64,000 bases of DNA from Saccharomyces mikatae IFO 1815 (lineage: Eukaryota > Ascomycota > Saccharomycetes > Saccharomycetales > Saccharomycetaceae). The notes beneath the pieces are model-generated. The model worked only from the letters and a program-made list of their open reading frames with translations, was not told the DNA's origin and ran no database searches. This document shows, piece after piece, positions 30,639 through 42,392 of this stretch. Within the stretch, counting starts at the first letter, position 1; every line of letters begins with the position of its first letter. A program made the position numbers and the translations under genes. Where the stretch lies: positions 522,501-586,500 of the forward strand of contig NC_079267.1 in NCBI RefSeq assembly GCF_947241705.1. The letters are read 5' to 3'.

Positions 30639-31277
30639 ATGGGTAGTATGTAGTAAGGCACTGAAAACCAAACTGTGAGCCTGTTTATGACGATCATGAT
30701 AAAACAACAAGAAAGCAACCTAACTGTTGAATAGGAGAAATAGGAGGACCTGTACGCTGAATTTATATCATCACAAATGAATGAAGCCAGTATAATTATA
30801 TGAAGACAGAACAGTAAACAAAGATCTTATGGCACATTAGAACAAACTCGCCACCATGAGTGCAAAAAAAGAGGTTGCGTTTATACTTAAAGGAGTCAAA
30901 AAGATCACTTCCAAGGGCGTTATAACAGTCACAAAATATGCAACGGTGAGATGAAATAAAATATACTAACAAGTCTGATCAAATTGTCGAGCGACAATTT
31001 GGTTTTCTTCTAAATAGAGGGTACTCCTTCATTCGGTAAGCGTCACAATAAGTCTCACACTTTGTGTAACAGATGTGGTCGTCGTTCTTTCCATGTTCAA
31101 AAGAAGACCTGTTCCTCCTGTGGTTATCCAGCTGCTAAAACCAGATCTTACAACTGGGGCGCTAAGGCTAAGAGAAGACACACTACTGGTACTGGTAGAA
31201 TGAGATACTTGAAACACATTTCAAGAAGATTCAAGAACGGCTTCCAAACCGGCTCTGCTTCTAAGGCTTCTGCTTAA
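30639..31277 (+). CDS. RPL37A: 60S ribosomal protein eL37 (intron-containing)
   Basis: Two-exon gene: exon 1 is 30639-30645 (ATGGGTA) and exon 2 is 31018-31277. The spliced product is 88 residues ([20 protein letters not shown]...), the family length. It has a zinc ribbon at C19, C22, C34 and C37 and a basic C-terminus. The 372-base intron (30646-31017) has 5' site GTATGT, branch point TACTAAC at 30964-30970 and 3' site TAG at 31015-31017. The first exon of seven bases splits the third codon. A hairpin lies between the branch point and the 3' site (see findings). Confidence 0.97.
30646..31017 (+). other. RPL37A spliceosomal intron
   Basis: GTATGT (30646-30651), TACTAAC (30964-30970) and TAG (31015-31017) are all consensus. 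The branch-point A to 3' splice site distance is about 48 bases. A perfect inverted repeat at 30981-31000 sits in that interval and encloses an AG (30990-30991). A 32-codon open frame at 30856-30954 is also contained in the intron. Confidence 0.95.
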
Positions 31278-31617
31278 TTTCTATACTAAGATTTATTTCT
31301 TTAAATGAAAACTCAATAATTAGAGACCTTATATAATAACCAACCCCAAAAAAACTTTTAAACAATTAGTTAACAAAGTTCTCGTCTTTTTTTTCATAGT
31401 AAATCTTCATATTGACTGGAATAATGAGAGGGAGTGCTTATTGTAACTTAACCTCATATTTTCGTAGTTGATGACCTGAAAAAGTGAAAAATTATTGTTC
31501 AATGAATTTGTGGAGAGATGTCTTGGAGAGTTTCTATCAGTATCATTCATTGTAAGAACAAAAATAGAACCGGTAGCAGATATCTAGCCTCTAAGAAAAT
31601 TCGTAAAACGGTAGGTC
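31278..31617. other. RPL37A-EMG1 intergenic region
   Basis: A 340-base AT-rich spacer. TGAAAAATT at 31485-31493 is an RRPE-like element about 125 bases before the EMG1 ATG, fitting a ribosome-biogenesis gene. I see no clear PAC motif. The 5' part presumably holds RPL37A termination signals. Confidence 0.4.
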
Positions 31618-32376
31618 ATGGTTGAAGATTCCAGAGTTAGAGACGCCCTCAAAGGTGGTGATCAGAAGGCATTACCGGCCTCTTTGGTTCCACAAGCACC
31701 TACTGTCTTGACATCAAAGGACAAGATTACCAAGCGAATGATTGTGGTATTAGCAATGGCATCCCTTGAGACACATAAGATATCATCCAATGGGCCTGGT
31801 GGTGACAAATATGTTCTTTTGAACTGTGATGACCATCAAGGTTTACTGAAAAAAATGGGTAGAGACATTAGCGAAGCAAGACCAGATATTACCCACCAAT
31901 GTCTTTTGACATTGCTAGATTCTCCAATCAACAAAGCTGGGAAATTGCAAGTCTACATTCAAACAAGTCGAGGCATTCTGATTGAAGTCAACCCTACTGT
32001 TCGTATACCAAGAACTTTCAAGAGATTTTCAGGTTTGATGGTTCAATTACTACATAAGCTTTCTATTAGATCCGTAAATTCTGAAGAAAAGTTACTAAAA
32101 GTGATTAAGAACCCGATAACTGATCATCTACCTACCAAGTGTCGTAAAGTAACATTATCTTTTGACGCACCCGTTATTCGTGTTCAAGATTATATCGAGA
32201 AACTAGACGATAATGAAAGTATATGTGTCTTTGTCGGTGCCATGGCAAGAGGTAAAGATAACTTTGCGGATGAATTTGTCGATGAAAAAGTTGGCCTGTC
32301 CAATTACCCATTGTCTGCCTCAGTTGCATGTTCCAAGTTTTGCCACGGCGCAGAGGATGCTTGGAATATTTTGTAG
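31618..32376 (+). CDS. EMG1: 18S rRNA pseudouridine N1-methyltransferase (Nep1)
   Basis: SPOUT-fold methyltransferase that methylates N1 of the hypermodified pseudouridine in the 18S decoding region and acts in 40S assembly. The 252-residue product contains the Nep1 hallmarks [16 protein letters not shown] and the C-terminal knot segment [15 protein letters not shown]...[22 protein letters not shown]. The length is as in S. cerevisiae. The start is the first ATG, followed by [12 protein letters not shown]. Confidence 0.97.
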   Translation: MVEDSRVRDALKGGDQKALPASLVPQAPTVLTSKDKITKRMIVVLAMASLETHKISSNGPGGDKYVLLNCDDHQGLLKKMGRDISEARPDITHQCLLTLLDSPINKAGKLQVYIQTSRGILIEVNPTVRIPRTFKRFSGLMVQLLHKLSIRSVNSEEKLLKVIKNPITDHLPTKCRKVTLSFDAPVIRVQDYIEKLDDNESICVFVGAMARGKDNFADEFVDEKVGLSNYPLSASVACSKFCHGAEDAWNIL

Positions 32377-32838
32377 TGCTTCAGTTCCATCTAGCATGCT
32401 CTTTGTATAATAAACAGTTCACATACTATATAGAAATAACCAAGCTGGTAGCTATTTCAACCGCACCTCTGTTCTTCCCCCACGCGAAATAATGGATCGG
32501 AAGTCATCTGAACGAGGCTCAGTCTTCAGATATTTCACCTAATTCGGACCCTGAACGGTGGGCAAAATTTCAATATGATATCAACAAAACACAGAAGAAT
32601 TCTTGGCAGAGAAAGAAGGTCAAGAAATCGTCTTAACTGCAGAGAGTATATCAAACAGCTAATTCACTTCTCATTACTATTGTATAAGCGGCTTGCTAGC
32701 ACTGATCTCTTTGCCTTTGTTTATTCTTACTAAACAATATTCATAAAACGGAAACCCAAAGAAAGCTAGACTTACGATACTAAAGTGTGGCTAAAAAAAA
32801 AACATACCTGGAAGGACACTAAAAGGATACAATAAGAA
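32377..32838. other. EMG1-SKG3 intergenic region
   Basis: A 462-base spacer that should contain the EMG1 terminator and SKG3 promoter. Its middle holds an unexpected coding-like open frame at 32493-32636 (separate entry). The A-rich SKG3 leader follows from about 32790. Confidence 0.4.
32493..32636 (+). pseudogene. Coding-like open frame without ATG; possible small-gene relic or unannotated microprotein
   Basis: Forty-seven sense codons between stops, ending at TAA 32634-32636. The C-terminal part (SDPERWAKFQYDINKTQ..., then a basic KKVKKSS end) has the composition of a real hydrophilic yeast protein: two Trp, few rare codons, no low complexity. The frame itself has no ATG. An ATG at 32492 in the neighbouring frame (MDRKSSE...) runs into it if one base is gained or lost near 32510. 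No homologue is recognised from memory. It may be a decayed host gene, a frameshifted assembly region or chance. Confidence 0.35.
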
Positions 32839-35800
32839 ATGAAAAGGATTTTTTCTGGTGTGAAGTCCCCAAAGTTGCCTGCTCCCCCAAAAGTTTTCAA
32901 GAATGATGACAGTCCATCGACTCCGAACTCTCCTAAATTTGACCAAGGGCTTCGGAGTTTATCAGCATCTGCCTCAAGACTCTTTAGTAGCTCAATATCT
33001 ACTCCTGGGAGCCCCACGTTAGATCTTCCACAGGAACATTCTGTTAATGGCGATATCTCTCCAGAATTAGTGCCAATCATTACTTTACTCTCTGCACAGG
33101 CTCATAGGAGATACCATTATGGTATATTCTTGATATTACACGATCTGAAAACGGATGGTACACCTGCTGCGCGTCAATGGGAAGAATGCTATGGTGTATT
33201 GTTGGGAACCCAGTTGGCCTTATGGAATGCGAAGGAACTGTCAAATTCGAGGGCTAATAAAGAGGCATCAACTCTGAAGAAAGTCGCATCAAGACCTACT
33301 TTCATTAACTTCACAGACGCTTCAGTAAGGAACTTGAATTCTAACGATCATATACTTAGTACAGAAAATGACAAAAACACAAAAAAAGATCTAGACAACG
33401 TTCTCGTTGTTTCCACAACTTTGAAAAACAGATATTTCTTAAAATTCAAGGATTCGAAAGCCTTCAAAACTTGGGACGCAGCTATTAGGCTTAGTCTGTT
33501 CGAGTTTACCGCATTACAGGAAGCGTACACAGGCTCCTTTCTCTCGAGTAGGGGGGTTAAGCTTGGCGATATTAAAGTTGTTATGGCAGATACGAAATTC
33601 ACCTATGAAGACTGGGTTAGCGTGAGATTTGGAACAGGTATGCCGTGGAAGCGTTGTTACGCTGTTATTTCCCCACAATCTAGCAAGAAAAAGAAAAAAA
33701 ATTCAAAAGGCTCAATATGTTTTTATGAAAATGACAAGAAAACCAAAAAATCAAATGTAATGACGACTGTGGTGGATGCAAGGGCTTTATATGCTGTTTA
33801 TCCCTCTTCACCAATATTAATTGACATATCCACTATCATAAAATTAGAAGGTCTTGTTTCTTTTGAAAAAAGTGAAGAGCCTCAGGACACCAACATCTTC
33901 ATTATGCCTGAGAAACATCAAGGAGTTCCCGGCTATGATACTATCATTCGTTTCTTAATTCCCGCTATGAATGCCTTCTACCTATACGGTAGACCAAAAG
34001 GTTTAATTGCTAATAGAATTGATCCTGATTCTCTACTGTTTGCTTTGCCAACGCTTCCGCATATATATTATTTACAGGTGGATGATGTTGTATCATTAAC
34101 AAAAGACAAGAATTACTTACATTGGAGTACTGTCGACTGGAGAAGCAACATTGTTAAGTTATTACAAAAGAAATTAGGTAAAGGTTACAAAGGATGTGGT
34201 AATAAATCTGTATCTGCTTCATCTGGGATGATGAAGTCGCCAACAATTAGTTCAATAGAATTATTTGAAGGGTACGATTCTCTTCCTGAAGAGCAAATAG
34301 AGAGCCCACAAAAACCTGAAATAAGATCTCATTCTACCTTGAAATTATGCGATGATGCTAGTTCGCTTCCAGCCTCTGTAAATTCGCATGCCACCTCAAT
34401 CAAACGAACAGAATTATTAGTGGCTGATACGCATTCAAAAATCATTGATTCTGTGTCAGCGCAGTCTAGCGTTACCTCCACCTTCAAAGATACCTTTACC
34501 ACCCCGATGACATCGGGAATGTTTAACCAAGAAAATGCAGAGAGAAGCATCACACCAAGTTTAAAGCTTGAAATTACTGATTCAAACTTGAAAGACGTGG
34601 ATGACGTTGCAGCGAACTCCGCTAAGAATTTTTCTATAACGTCACAAGGTAAGCATATTCCTTCATATAACGCAGCGGAACTATCTGCCCTCTACGATAA
34701 ATACTCTACATCTCCTTTTGGAGAATCTGAGGCGAATCCAAACCCCAAACCACAAACGTTGGAAATTAAGGATCGCATAGAAAACGAAACTAGAAGTCCT
34801 TATGAGAGATATGTAGGAACATCCACCGAAAGTAAGACATTTGAAATAGGCAACGTTAGAGAGTCTAAGAGTACAATCAATACATCTCTATCATCACCTT
34901 TGAAAGTAGAGGGTAATAGACGTTCCAATAACGAAGATCTGGGATCTTTAAGAGAGTTTGAAGAGTTATCTCAAAAGATCAGCAATATGGGAGTGGGTAA
35001 TATCTCTCCAGACGCTTTTAATGCTAGGCCGGAGGACAGATCTTTATCAACTGATTTAAACTTAGATATTAATAACAATTCATCTCTCAACCTACACGAA
35101 GAACCACAGGGGCCAAATTTTGGAGAGGAGAACGTATTTGATCCAGACTATATGGAACAGAACCAAATGCTCGAGACAGAAAGTAGATACACTACGGATG
35201 AATTTGACTTTTCAGATAACCAAGATGCAGCGTCCAGTAATTACAGCAATACGCAGACAAATTTAATGGTGTCTGAAAATTTTCCTATTGGTGAGAAAAA
35301 TGAGAAGATTCCGCATTCTTCTTTATTTACAAACTTAAACCAGTTTACTTCCAATGGAGGTAACTATCAAAATAAAACCAACATCAGTGGCGACCAAATA
35401 AACAATCCCCTACAATTCCAGCCTCTTCATGCGACAGGGCCTCAATCTTCATCATTTGCTTACAGAAATTCTTCAGCCAATACTTCACAACCTCGAGTAC
35501 CATATCCCTCTGGTCGCTCATTGGGGAAAATAAGAACAGGTCCATTGACCATGCAGCCAATAAACCAAGGTAATAACTCATCAACGGATACCTTTCAATC
35601 TCCACGAAATCGGTTTCCGACAGCCCAAGAGCAACAAATGCAACCACTTTCTTCTAGTAACGATGCTTATGGAAATGTTAATAATCAAAATTCACTCCGT
35701 CCATCTCAGCAACCTCAAAACATGAGATATATGAATAATAAGGCACCAATGAACAATAGACCTCCAGTATCACAAACACAGCCTAACATCCGGAATGTGC

Positions 35801-35913
35801 GTCCTAACCTCCATATAAACACCAGTAACCACTCAAAGCCACGTTCTTTACAAGGCGGGTTTTCTCAGTTCATGCCTTCCAATAGCACATCAACCAACCC
35901 ATATTCTAACTAG
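32839..35913 (+). CDS. SKG3: PH-domain protein Skg3, cell polarity and wall related
   Basis: Orthologue of S. cerevisiae Skg3, a bud and cytoplasm protein related to Caf120 and implicated in growth polarity and wall integrity by genetics. The 1024-residue product has an N-terminal PH-like domain pair (about 85-400; [47 protein letters not shown]). A long disordered Ser/Asn/Gln-rich C-terminal region follows. The length is close to S. cerevisiae (about 1026). Molecular role is not established. Confidence 0.94.
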   Translation: MKRIFSGVKSPKLPAPPKVFKNDDSPSTPNSPKFDQGLRSLSASASRLFSSSISTPGSPTLDLPQEHSVNGDISPELVPIITLLSAQAHRRYHYGIFLILHDLKTDGTPAARQWEECYGVLLGTQLALWNAKELSNSRANKEASTLKKVASRPTFINFTDASVRNLNSNDHILSTENDKNTKKDLDNVLVVSTTLKNRYFLKFKDSKAFKTWDAAIRLSLFEFTALQEAYTGSFLSSRGVKLGDIKVVMADTKFTYEDWVSVRFGTGMPWKRCYAVISPQSSKKKKKNSKGSICFYENDKKTKKSNVMTTVVDARALYAVYPSSPILIDISTIIKLEGLVSFEKSEEPQDTNIFIMPEKHQGVPGYDTIIRFLIPAMNAFYLYGRPKGLIANRIDPDSLLFALPTLPHIYYLQVDDVVSLTKDKNYLHWSTVDWRSNIVKLLQKKLGKGYKGCGNKSVSASSGMMKSPTISSIELFEGYDSLPEEQIESPQKPEIRSHSTLKLCDDASSLPASVNSHATSIKRTELLVADTHSKIIDSVSAQSSVTSTFKDTFTTPMTSGMFNQENAERSITPSLKLEITDSNLKDVDDVAANSAKNFSITSQGKHIPSYNAAELSALYDKYSTSPFGESEANPNPKPQTLEIKDRIENETRSPYERYVGTSTESKTFEIGNVRESKSTINTSLSSPLKVEGNRRSNNEDLGSLREFEELSQKISNMGVGNISPDAFNARPEDRSLSTDLNLDINNNSSLNLHEEPQGPNFGEENVFDPDYMEQNQMLETESRYTTDEFDFSDNQDAASSNYSNTQTNLMVSENFPIGEKNEKIPHSSLFTNLNQFTSNGGNYQNKTNISGDQINNPLQFQPLHATGPQSSSFAYRNSSANTSQPRVPYPSGRSLGKIRTGPLTMQPINQGNNSSTDTFQSPRNRFPTAQEQQMQPLSSSNDAYGNVNNQNSLRPSQQPQNMRYMNNKAPMNNRPPVSQTQPNIRNVRPNLHINTSNHSKPRSLQGGFSQFMPSNSTSTNPYSN

Positions 35914-36253
35914 TTCAGTTCTTTCATACTTTTTAACTCAATATATTATATAAATATTTTCCATAAATGTATTATTTTTTAACAGGACTATTAAAATACC
36001 TCTGTTTATCCATTCTAAACTTGGTTCCTTTGAGTCAGACGACTCTCAAGTAATAGGCATCGCTGTCGCCGTCGCCTCGTTTCGTTTAGGCGCATCAAGC
36101 CGAGGCTACAGAATCATAAATGCTTTGCATGTATGTTGGGATTTCTGCATTCAGTAAGCATGTAACTGGGAACTTAACTAACCAAACGGTTGCACTTACA
36201 TGAGAAACGTATTAGCATCAATACATTAGACTACTAAAAGAGGAAGGCCTCCA
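35914..36253. other. SKG3-MDL1 intergenic region
   Basis: A 340-base spacer. GAGTCA at 36032-36037 is a Gcn4-type half palindrome, part of a small inverted repeat GAGTC-AGAC-GACTC. A second short inverted repeat (GCCTCG near 36074, CGAGGC near 36102) lies in a locally GC-rich patch. No gene seen. Confidence 0.4.
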
Positions 36254-38344
36254 ATGATAATTAGAATGATTCGTCTTTGTAATGGTCCAAAATTGTTGCG
36301 AAGTCAATTCACATCGGCAAGCGCATTATATTCAACAAAGACACTGTTTAAACCTCCCACATACCAAAATATGGGGTTAACTTTGATTATTCCATATAGA
36401 AAGCAATTTTTGTCCCAGTCAATTCGATTACAATCAAGTGTTTCAGAAGGAAAAACATTCACAAAACCAACTTTAAAATTATCCGATGCGAACTCAAAAT
36501 CTTCAGGATTTAAGGACATCAAACGACTGTTCGTGTTGTCCAAACCAGAATCCAAATACATTGGACTTGCCCTTCTTTTAATTCTCATTTCGAGTTCAGT
36601 TAGTATGGCTGTGCCTTCCGTTATAGGTAAATTACTAGACCTGGCTTCTGAAACTGAGGACGAAGAAAAGGAAGAAAAAGCAAAAAGCAATAAGCTATAC
36701 GGTTTAACCAAGAGGCAATTCTTTACGGCTTTGGGATTAGTGTTTATAATTGGTGCAGTTGCTAATGCAAGCAGAATTATCATTTTAAAGGTCACTGGTG
36801 AACGGTTAGTTGCAAGATTAAGAACAAGAACCATGAAAGCCGCATTAGATCAAGATGCCACATTTTTAGATACTAATCGTGTTGGGGATTTGATCTCGAG
36901 ATTATCATCTGATGCATCTATAGTCGCTAAATCTGTTACACAGAACGTCTCTGATGGAACAAGAGCAATTATTCAAGGTTTTGTCGGTTTTGGCATGATG
37001 AGCTTCCTCTCTTGGAAATTAACCTGTGTTATGATGGTTTTAGCCCCTCCTTTAGGTGCTATGGCACTAATATATGGTAGGAAGATACGAAATCTATCAA
37101 GACAATTACAAACTTCGGTAGGTGGATTAACAAAAGTGGCAGAAGAACAACTAAATGCTACTAGGACAATTCAGGCATATGGTGGTGAAAAAAACGAAGT
37201 TCGCCGTTATGCAAAGGAAGTCAGAAATGTATTTCATATTGGCTTGAAGGAAGCAGTTACTTCCGGTTTATTCTTCGGAAGTACCGGGCTAGTTGGTAAC
37301 ACTGCAATGCTATCTCTATTATTGGTCGGAACAAGCATGATCCAAAGCGGATCAATGACAGTCGGCGAATTATCAAGTTTCATGATGTACGCTGTGTATA
37401 CCGGAAGTTCATTATTTGGTTTATCAAGTTTCTACTCGGAACTTATGAAAGGTGCTGGTGCTGCTGCTAGAGTTTTTGAGTTGAATGACCGTAAACCGTT
37501 GATTCGTCCCACTATTGGGAAAGATCCAGTATCGTTGGCTCAAAAACCTATTGTTTTCAAAAATGTGTCATTCACTTATCCAACTCGGCCCAAACACCAG
37601 ATTTTCAAGGATTTGAATATTACTATCAACCCTGGGGAACATGTTTGCGCTGTAGGTCCATCGGGAAGTGGTAAATCAACGATAGCATCTCTGTTGCTCA
37701 GGTATTATGATGTAAATTCAGGATCGATTGAGTTTGGTGATGAAGACATCAGAAGCTTCAACCTGAGAAAGTATCGAAGACTAATAGGATATGTACAACA
37801 AGAACCACTACTTTTCAATGGGACCATTCTAGACAATATCCTCTATTGTATTCCACCTGAAATTGCGGAGCAGGAAGATCGTATTGGACGTGCCATTGGA
37901 CAAGCTAACTGCACTAAATTTTTGGCCAATTTCCCGGACGGATTGCAAACTACGGTTGGTGCAAGAGGTGCACAGCTGTCTGGTGGTCAAAAGCAAAGAA
38001 TTGCATTAGCTAGAGCATTTTTATTAGATCCTGCTGTCCTTATTTTAGATGAGGCAACCAGTGCTCTTGACTCCCAAAGTGAAGAAATAGTTGCTAAAAA
38101 TCTTCAAAGACGTGTAGAAAGGGGGCTCACAACAATATCAATTGCACATAGGCTTTCGACTATTAAACACAGCACTAGGGTTGTTGTATTAGGAAAACAC
38201 GGGTCCGTTGTTGAAACTGGTTCATTTCAGGATCTGATTGCCATTCCTAACAGTGAACTAAATGCTCTGCTTGCCGAACAACAGGACGAAGAACAAAAAG
38301 AGGGAACCGCAGACTTGGACAGAGGTATAACTCAAGAAGTATAG
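36254..38344 (+). CDS. MDL1: Mitochondrial inner-membrane ABC half-transporter (peptide exporter)
   Basis: Half-type ABC transporter of the inner membrane that homodimerises and exports peptides produced by m-AAA proteolysis. The 696-residue product has a presequence (about 1-60) and six transmembrane segments from about 95 to 390. The nucleotide-binding domain has Walker A GPSGSGKS at 468-475, signature LSGGQ at 575-579, Walker B VLILDEATSALD and the H-loop AHRLST. The length is one residue from S. cerevisiae. It is convergent with ATG26. Confidence 0.97.
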   Translation: MIIRMIRLCNGPKLLRSQFTSASALYSTKTLFKPPTYQNMGLTLIIPYRKQFLSQSIRLQSSVSEGKTFTKPTLKLSDANSKSSGFKDIKRLFVLSKPESKYIGLALLLILISSSVSMAVPSVIGKLLDLASETEDEEKEEKAKSNKLYGLTKRQFFTALGLVFIIGAVANASRIIILKVTGERLVARLRTRTMKAALDQDATFLDTNRVGDLISRLSSDASIVAKSVTQNVSDGTRAIIQGFVGFGMMSFLSWKLTCVMMVLAPPLGAMALIYGRKIRNLSRQLQTSVGGLTKVAEEQLNATRTIQAYGGEKNEVRRYAKEVRNVFHIGLKEAVTSGLFFGSTGLVGNTAMLSLLLVGTSMIQSGSMTVGELSSFMMYAVYTGSSLFGLSSFYSELMKGAGAAARVFELNDRKPLIRPTIGKDPVSLAQKPIVFKNVSFTYPTRPKHQIFKDLNITINPGEHVCAVGPSGSGKSTIASLLLRYYDVNSGSIEFGDEDIRSFNLRKYRRLIGYVQQEPLLFNGTILDNILYCIPPEIAEQEDRIGRAIGQANCTKFLANFPDGLQTTVGARGAQLSGGQKQRIALARAFLLDPAVLILDEATSALDSQSEEIVAKNLQRRVERGLTTISIAHRLSTIKHSTRVVVLGKHGSVVETGSFQDLIAIPNSELNALLAEQQDEEQKEGTADLDRGITQEV

Positions 38345-38783
38345 AAATTTAGCCCAAAGTCCAATGTTCTTTCCATCTTCGGTTTATGAAAGACTATGAA
38401 TTCTCTACTATGTCTGCTGAATATAATATTATAGATTCTATAACTTTAACGATGCCTGATGTAATTTACACCTATCTGCTTTTACGACATTGTTCCATAT
38501 ATATCCTTCTACACAATTAATATTAAATGCAGAGGAATCCGTTTATCCTAGATCGAACGCAATTATAAGCTAAAATATACCAAGGATGTTCTAAATCAAT
38601 TTTTCAACGCACAAATAGTTTGTGAAACAAACCTAACTACAAAATTCCTTTGAAAAAATGTAAAACGTAAAAATCTGACTTCAGGTGACATGAACTGAAT
38701 GACACACACGTACTCGTTATGCTGTAAACATTGTTATAGTATTCGATGTATAATTCTCCATGACCGTACGTATGATCCTTGAT
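38345..38783. other. MDL1-ATG26 convergent intergenic region
   Basis: A 439-base AT-rich convergent spacer carrying the 3' ends of both genes. I see no gene, repeat or strong motif. Confidence 0.4.
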
Positions 38784-41700
38784 TCAAATCACCGTCCATG
38801 CTTCATCTGTTGTTTCTGCTGATGATAGTTTGGTTGGATCTATCATTTCCCCAGTCTTACGTGGATTTTTTACTTTTGATAGAGTAACACTTCTCGCATA
38901 CTCAAGTTCATTATATATTGCACTTATTGCAGTTTTAATGCCATCTTCTCGGGAAATTTTCTTCTTTATTAGTTCAGCTCTATCCTTCATTACTTTGTTC
39001 TTCGTAACCACTTTTAAGGCGTCTGCTAGTGTTTCAGCGTTTAGTTTCTTTAGGGCAATACCAACCCCAATATCTTCTACTCTACCGGCATAAAAGAATT
39101 GATCGCCAAAAAAAGGTTTTATAACGGTGGGTAAACCAGCGCGCAATGAAGCGCCCGTAGTACCGGAACCACCATGATGAACTGCTGCATCAACCTGTGG
39201 GAATAACCAATCATGGGGAATATTTTCAATATTTAGTATGTTTCGTGGAAGATCTACCTCTATATTCTTTGCCGCCTTATCGTCCAATCTCTCTGACCAT
39301 CCTTTATTTAAAATGCAGTAGACATCTGCCTCCACGACAGCTTCAACAAGAGCCTCTGTCATTTCTTTGGCGTTAGAGACTACGATTGAACCAAAACCGA
39401 TATAAACCAATTTTTTGTCTTTTGCTCTTGCTTCGGAAATGAAGCTTTGTAAATTAGGTGGCGGTTTAAACGTACTTTTATCGTCGAGAAACCAATACCC
39501 TGTAACTCTCACCCACTCGCTAAAGTCAATTGATGGTGGAAAAATGGTTGGAGAAACGTTGTACAGGAAAGGAACGTTGTTTTGTTGTAAAAGGAAAAGA
39601 TTTGTTTTCCCTAACCCAAGTGTTTCCACCCTCCATTTATTTACTTGCCCGCTAATTCCCTTCCAGAAAACATTTTCGAAAAGAACATGTGTTAGGTAAT
39701 TGTAATTACCGCCCCTCTTTTGATCTGGTACGATAAAAGCATGCGGATATGCTCTTGTTCTTGTCCATGGCATGGTAAATGCTCGAAAATAAGGAATTTG
39801 TAATGCTTCAGTAATATGAATACCAACCATTGCGGATGGCGATTCAATCAAAATATCAAACTTTCTTCTATTACAAACCTCCCAAGATGTCTGTAAAAGG
39901 GCATCGATCCATCCTCTGAATTTACTTGATGCCTCTCTGAGCATTCTAACGTTCATGGATTCATTCTCTACCATCAAGGACATTAGCTCTACTGGGTTAC
40001 CAGCAATTTCTTCAAATTGAATTCCATGACTTTCGACGAAGTCTCGAAATTCCGAATGTGTAATTATTACAACTTGATGGCCTTCCTTGATCAAACCTTT
40101 GCCCAAGGCAATGTATGGTTGAACATCGCCTCTTGAACCAATTGTTAATAGCCCAAACTTATAACTTTTGTTTGGTGTTATGTTGGTTTTATAGTGCGGA
40201 TTCTCGTCAATCATCAACGGTACTTCAAACCCCTCTGCATTGATTTTGTCTTCAAATAGCTTTAGCTTCGCTGAATCAGTATTATGTTGTACATCACTAA
40301 GAGAGGCAGTTGACATATTCGATCCTTCTCCACTGCTTGTATAGATGTTATCCAAGAGCTTTAAAAGGATTCGTTCAATATCATCTCTGGCGACTTCAGT
40401 ACTAAATTCAAAGAACAGCTCCTCATGACCGTGAATCACTATAACCAATACAAAATAACCAAATCTAAAGCCCTTTTCTTTATAGCATGTCTCTACATCA
40501 ATCAACGGCAGAACCATTTGTGTATTAGATCCTGGCAACAAGGACCTGAAACACACGGTATCATTGGATACATAAATCTTCCCATAAACGGGAACATTTC
40601 TGTTCAGATAAGTATAGTAAGTGCTGATTAGTGACTTCTCCTTATTGAACTTGAAATGATTCCTAAACCGCTCATTAGCAGGCACTTTTTCGGTTTCTTT
40701 TATTAAATAGATGTCATCTTTTTCAAAATTAATAAATTTATTTCGGTAGTGTATTGGTTTAGCGGCCCACATCTCCGCGAAATTTTTGAGATGATTTGGC
40801 TTCCAACCTACGGTTTGTTCTTGATTATCCTCTTGTTCATGAGCAAGAATTGTGGTGTGCACAGAAGAGTCTATATCGTCTGCCGTATCTTTGTATATCT
40901 CCTCTACGTCCTCAACTTGTGAATTTTCAAGAGGTTTGGCTCTACGGAACCAACTATTACTTCTTTCTCTAAATCTGAACCTACTTCTTTTACCATTATC
41001 TGAAGAGGGTACATCTGAATTTGGAACATTCAAGTAATTAGAATCCCTGCCACCATATTTTTCCATTTTCTTGTGCTCGGATGTCGCCAGAGCTTCGTTT
41101 TCATGATCTGATTTTGCTTTCTTAACTGGAATATCGTTGTAAAGCGTATTGACGCCAGATTTCTGTAATTTATTCAGCTGTTGACAAAGACTGCCCTTGA
41201 CATGGCTACCGGACCCATCCATAAAAACAAACATAAAATCATCGATAGCGTAGGTCTGTGAACTTTCTAAAGCCCTTAATCTTAAGGTCAAGGCTTTATT
41301 AACAATAGGTTGATCATCTATTTCTATGATATTTGGTAATGGAATTTTTAGACTTATCGAATTGTTCTCAGAATTTTGAGCCGCAAACTGCTCTTTTTTC
41401 AGAGCGTTTACCCATGATTTAGCGGAAAACTCTGAATCTGCGTTGAATTTAAATGAATTTTCATTTGTAGAAAGCTTGAAAGTTTTTGTATTATTTCCGT
41501 GTAAAGTATGTTTTTGTGTTTCGATTTTCTGGACATCCCTTAAATCTATAGTTAGAACAGGGAAATACAACTCAGTCGATGAAGTGTACATAGAAAACAA
41601 ATGATTTTTCAAAACGCACCAATACCTGGTAGACCTAATGAGCTTTGTCCTAATATTGAGGTTTCCAGACATTTTAACCGACCGAGGATTCTTAGGTAAA

Positions 41701-42392
41701 TAGGCAAAAAATAGAAAATGTTTCATTGTGATAAAAATATGGCCTTGAACCAACACATCTTTAAGTAACCATGCAGGAAAATCATTCAAAAAGGGTTCCT
41801 GTTCGTCTAAGCAAAACCGCTGTCTTAGTTTACTAACATTGTCTTTTGATAGTTTTTCCCTAGTTACTGAAAAGTCGAATAAGGTCGGGCTTCTTTTATC
41901 TAATCTTGATATTTCTGGACATTCTTTAGTTCTAGAACTCTCCTTTTTGCTTCTTACTTCATTTTTACCAAAATTTGCCTGGTGACTGTCATTAGAATCA
42001 GATTCCTCAGAATCGACTTGCACTAACGCATTCATTTCCTGAGCACTATTCATCCCAGCATACACACTAGCTGTCGTTAATAGACCAGCAATGCTTTTCA
42101 TCATGTACTTGGATTTCGCCAAGTCATCCACGTTGCCCTTATTGTAACCGTTATCTTCATTATCACTGTAGACCTCACCTAGCCTGCCCTGCAAGCTCTC
42201 CTGTTCAACCGGGCCCATTGGTAAACTACTATTTGATCTACCTCTCCAGTGCTTGAACTTCGAAAGCGACTTTGAAAGACGATGATGCCTAGGGGAAACT
42301 TCTGGTTTAGATGGCGTATCGGGCACTAAAGAGATGCTTGGTTTTGACCCCGCTTCGCCGTCAGAAGTTGATATGATCTTAGTGATGGGCAT
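38784..42392 (-). CDS. ATG26: UDP-glucose:sterol glucosyltransferase
   Basis: Makes sterol glucosides from UDP-glucose; the family is needed for pexophagy in Komagataella but not in Saccharomyces. The 1202-residue product has an N-terminal regulatory half with a first GRAM domain, a PH domain (about 240-335; [20 protein letters not shown]) and a second GRAM (about 570-640). The GT1 glycosyltransferase half starts near 740 ([21 protein letters not shown]). The sugar-donor signature [17 protein letters not shown] begins at about residue 1072. Slightly longer than S. cerevisiae (1198). Confidence 0.97.
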   Translation of the reverse strand: MPITKIISTSDGEAGSKPSISLVPDTPSKPEVSPRHHRLSKSLSKFKHWRGRSNSSLPMGPVEQESLQGRLGEVYSDNEDNGYNKGNVDDLAKSKYMMKSIAGLLTTASVYAGMNSAQEMNALVQVDSEESDSNDSHQANFGKNEVRSKKESSRTKECPEISRLDKRSPTLFDFSVTREKLSKDNVSKLRQRFCLDEQEPFLNDFPAWLLKDVLVQGHIFITMKHFLFFAYLPKNPRSVKMSGNLNIRTKLIRSTRYWCVLKNHLFSMYTSSTELYFPVLTIDLRDVQKIETQKHTLHGNNTKTFKLSTNENSFKFNADSEFSAKSWVNALKKEQFAAQNSENNSISLKIPLPNIIEIDDQPIVNKALTLRLRALESSQTYAIDDFMFVFMDGSGSHVKGSLCQQLNKLQKSGVNTLYNDIPVKKAKSDHENEALATSEHKKMEKYGGRDSNYLNVPNSDVPSSDNGKRSRFRFRERSNSWFRRAKPLENSQVEDVEEIYKDTADDIDSSVHTTILAHEQEDNQEQTVGWKPNHLKNFAEMWAAKPIHYRNKFINFEKDDIYLIKETEKVPANERFRNHFKFNKEKSLISTYYTYLNRNVPVYGKIYVSNDTVCFRSLLPGSNTQMVLPLIDVETCYKEKGFRFGYFVLVIVIHGHEELFFEFSTEVARDDIERILLKLLDNIYTSSGEGSNMSTASLSDVQHNTDSAKLKLFEDKINAEGFEVPLMIDENPHYKTNITPNKSYKFGLLTIGSRGDVQPYIALGKGLIKEGHQVVIITHSEFRDFVESHGIQFEEIAGNPVELMSLMVENESMNVRMLREASSKFRGWIDALLQTSWEVCNRRKFDILIESPSAMVGIHITEALQIPYFRAFTMPWTRTRAYPHAFIVPDQKRGGNYNYLTHVLFENVFWKGISGQVNKWRVETLGLGKTNLFLLQQNNVPFLYNVSPTIFPPSIDFSEWVRVTGYWFLDDKSTFKPPPNLQSFISEARAKDKKLVYIGFGSIVVSNAKEMTEALVEAVVEADVYCILNKGWSERLDDKAAKNIEVDLPRNILNIENIPHDWLFPQVDAAVHHGGSGTTGASLRAGLPTVIKPFFGDQFFYAGRVEDIGVGIALKKLNAETLADALKVVTKNKVMKDRAELIKKKISREDGIKTAISAIYNELEYARSVTLSKVKNPRKTGEMIDPTKLSSAETTDEAWTVI

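Noticed and set aside
36070-36107. GCCTCG/CGAGGC inverted repeat before MDL1 as a structured RNA
   Set aside because: Six-base arms with a loop of over 20 bases are expected by chance.
36304-36834. 176-codon minus-strand frame opposite MDL1
   Set aside because: Antisense to the MDL1 N-terminus with no start context or homologue recognised.
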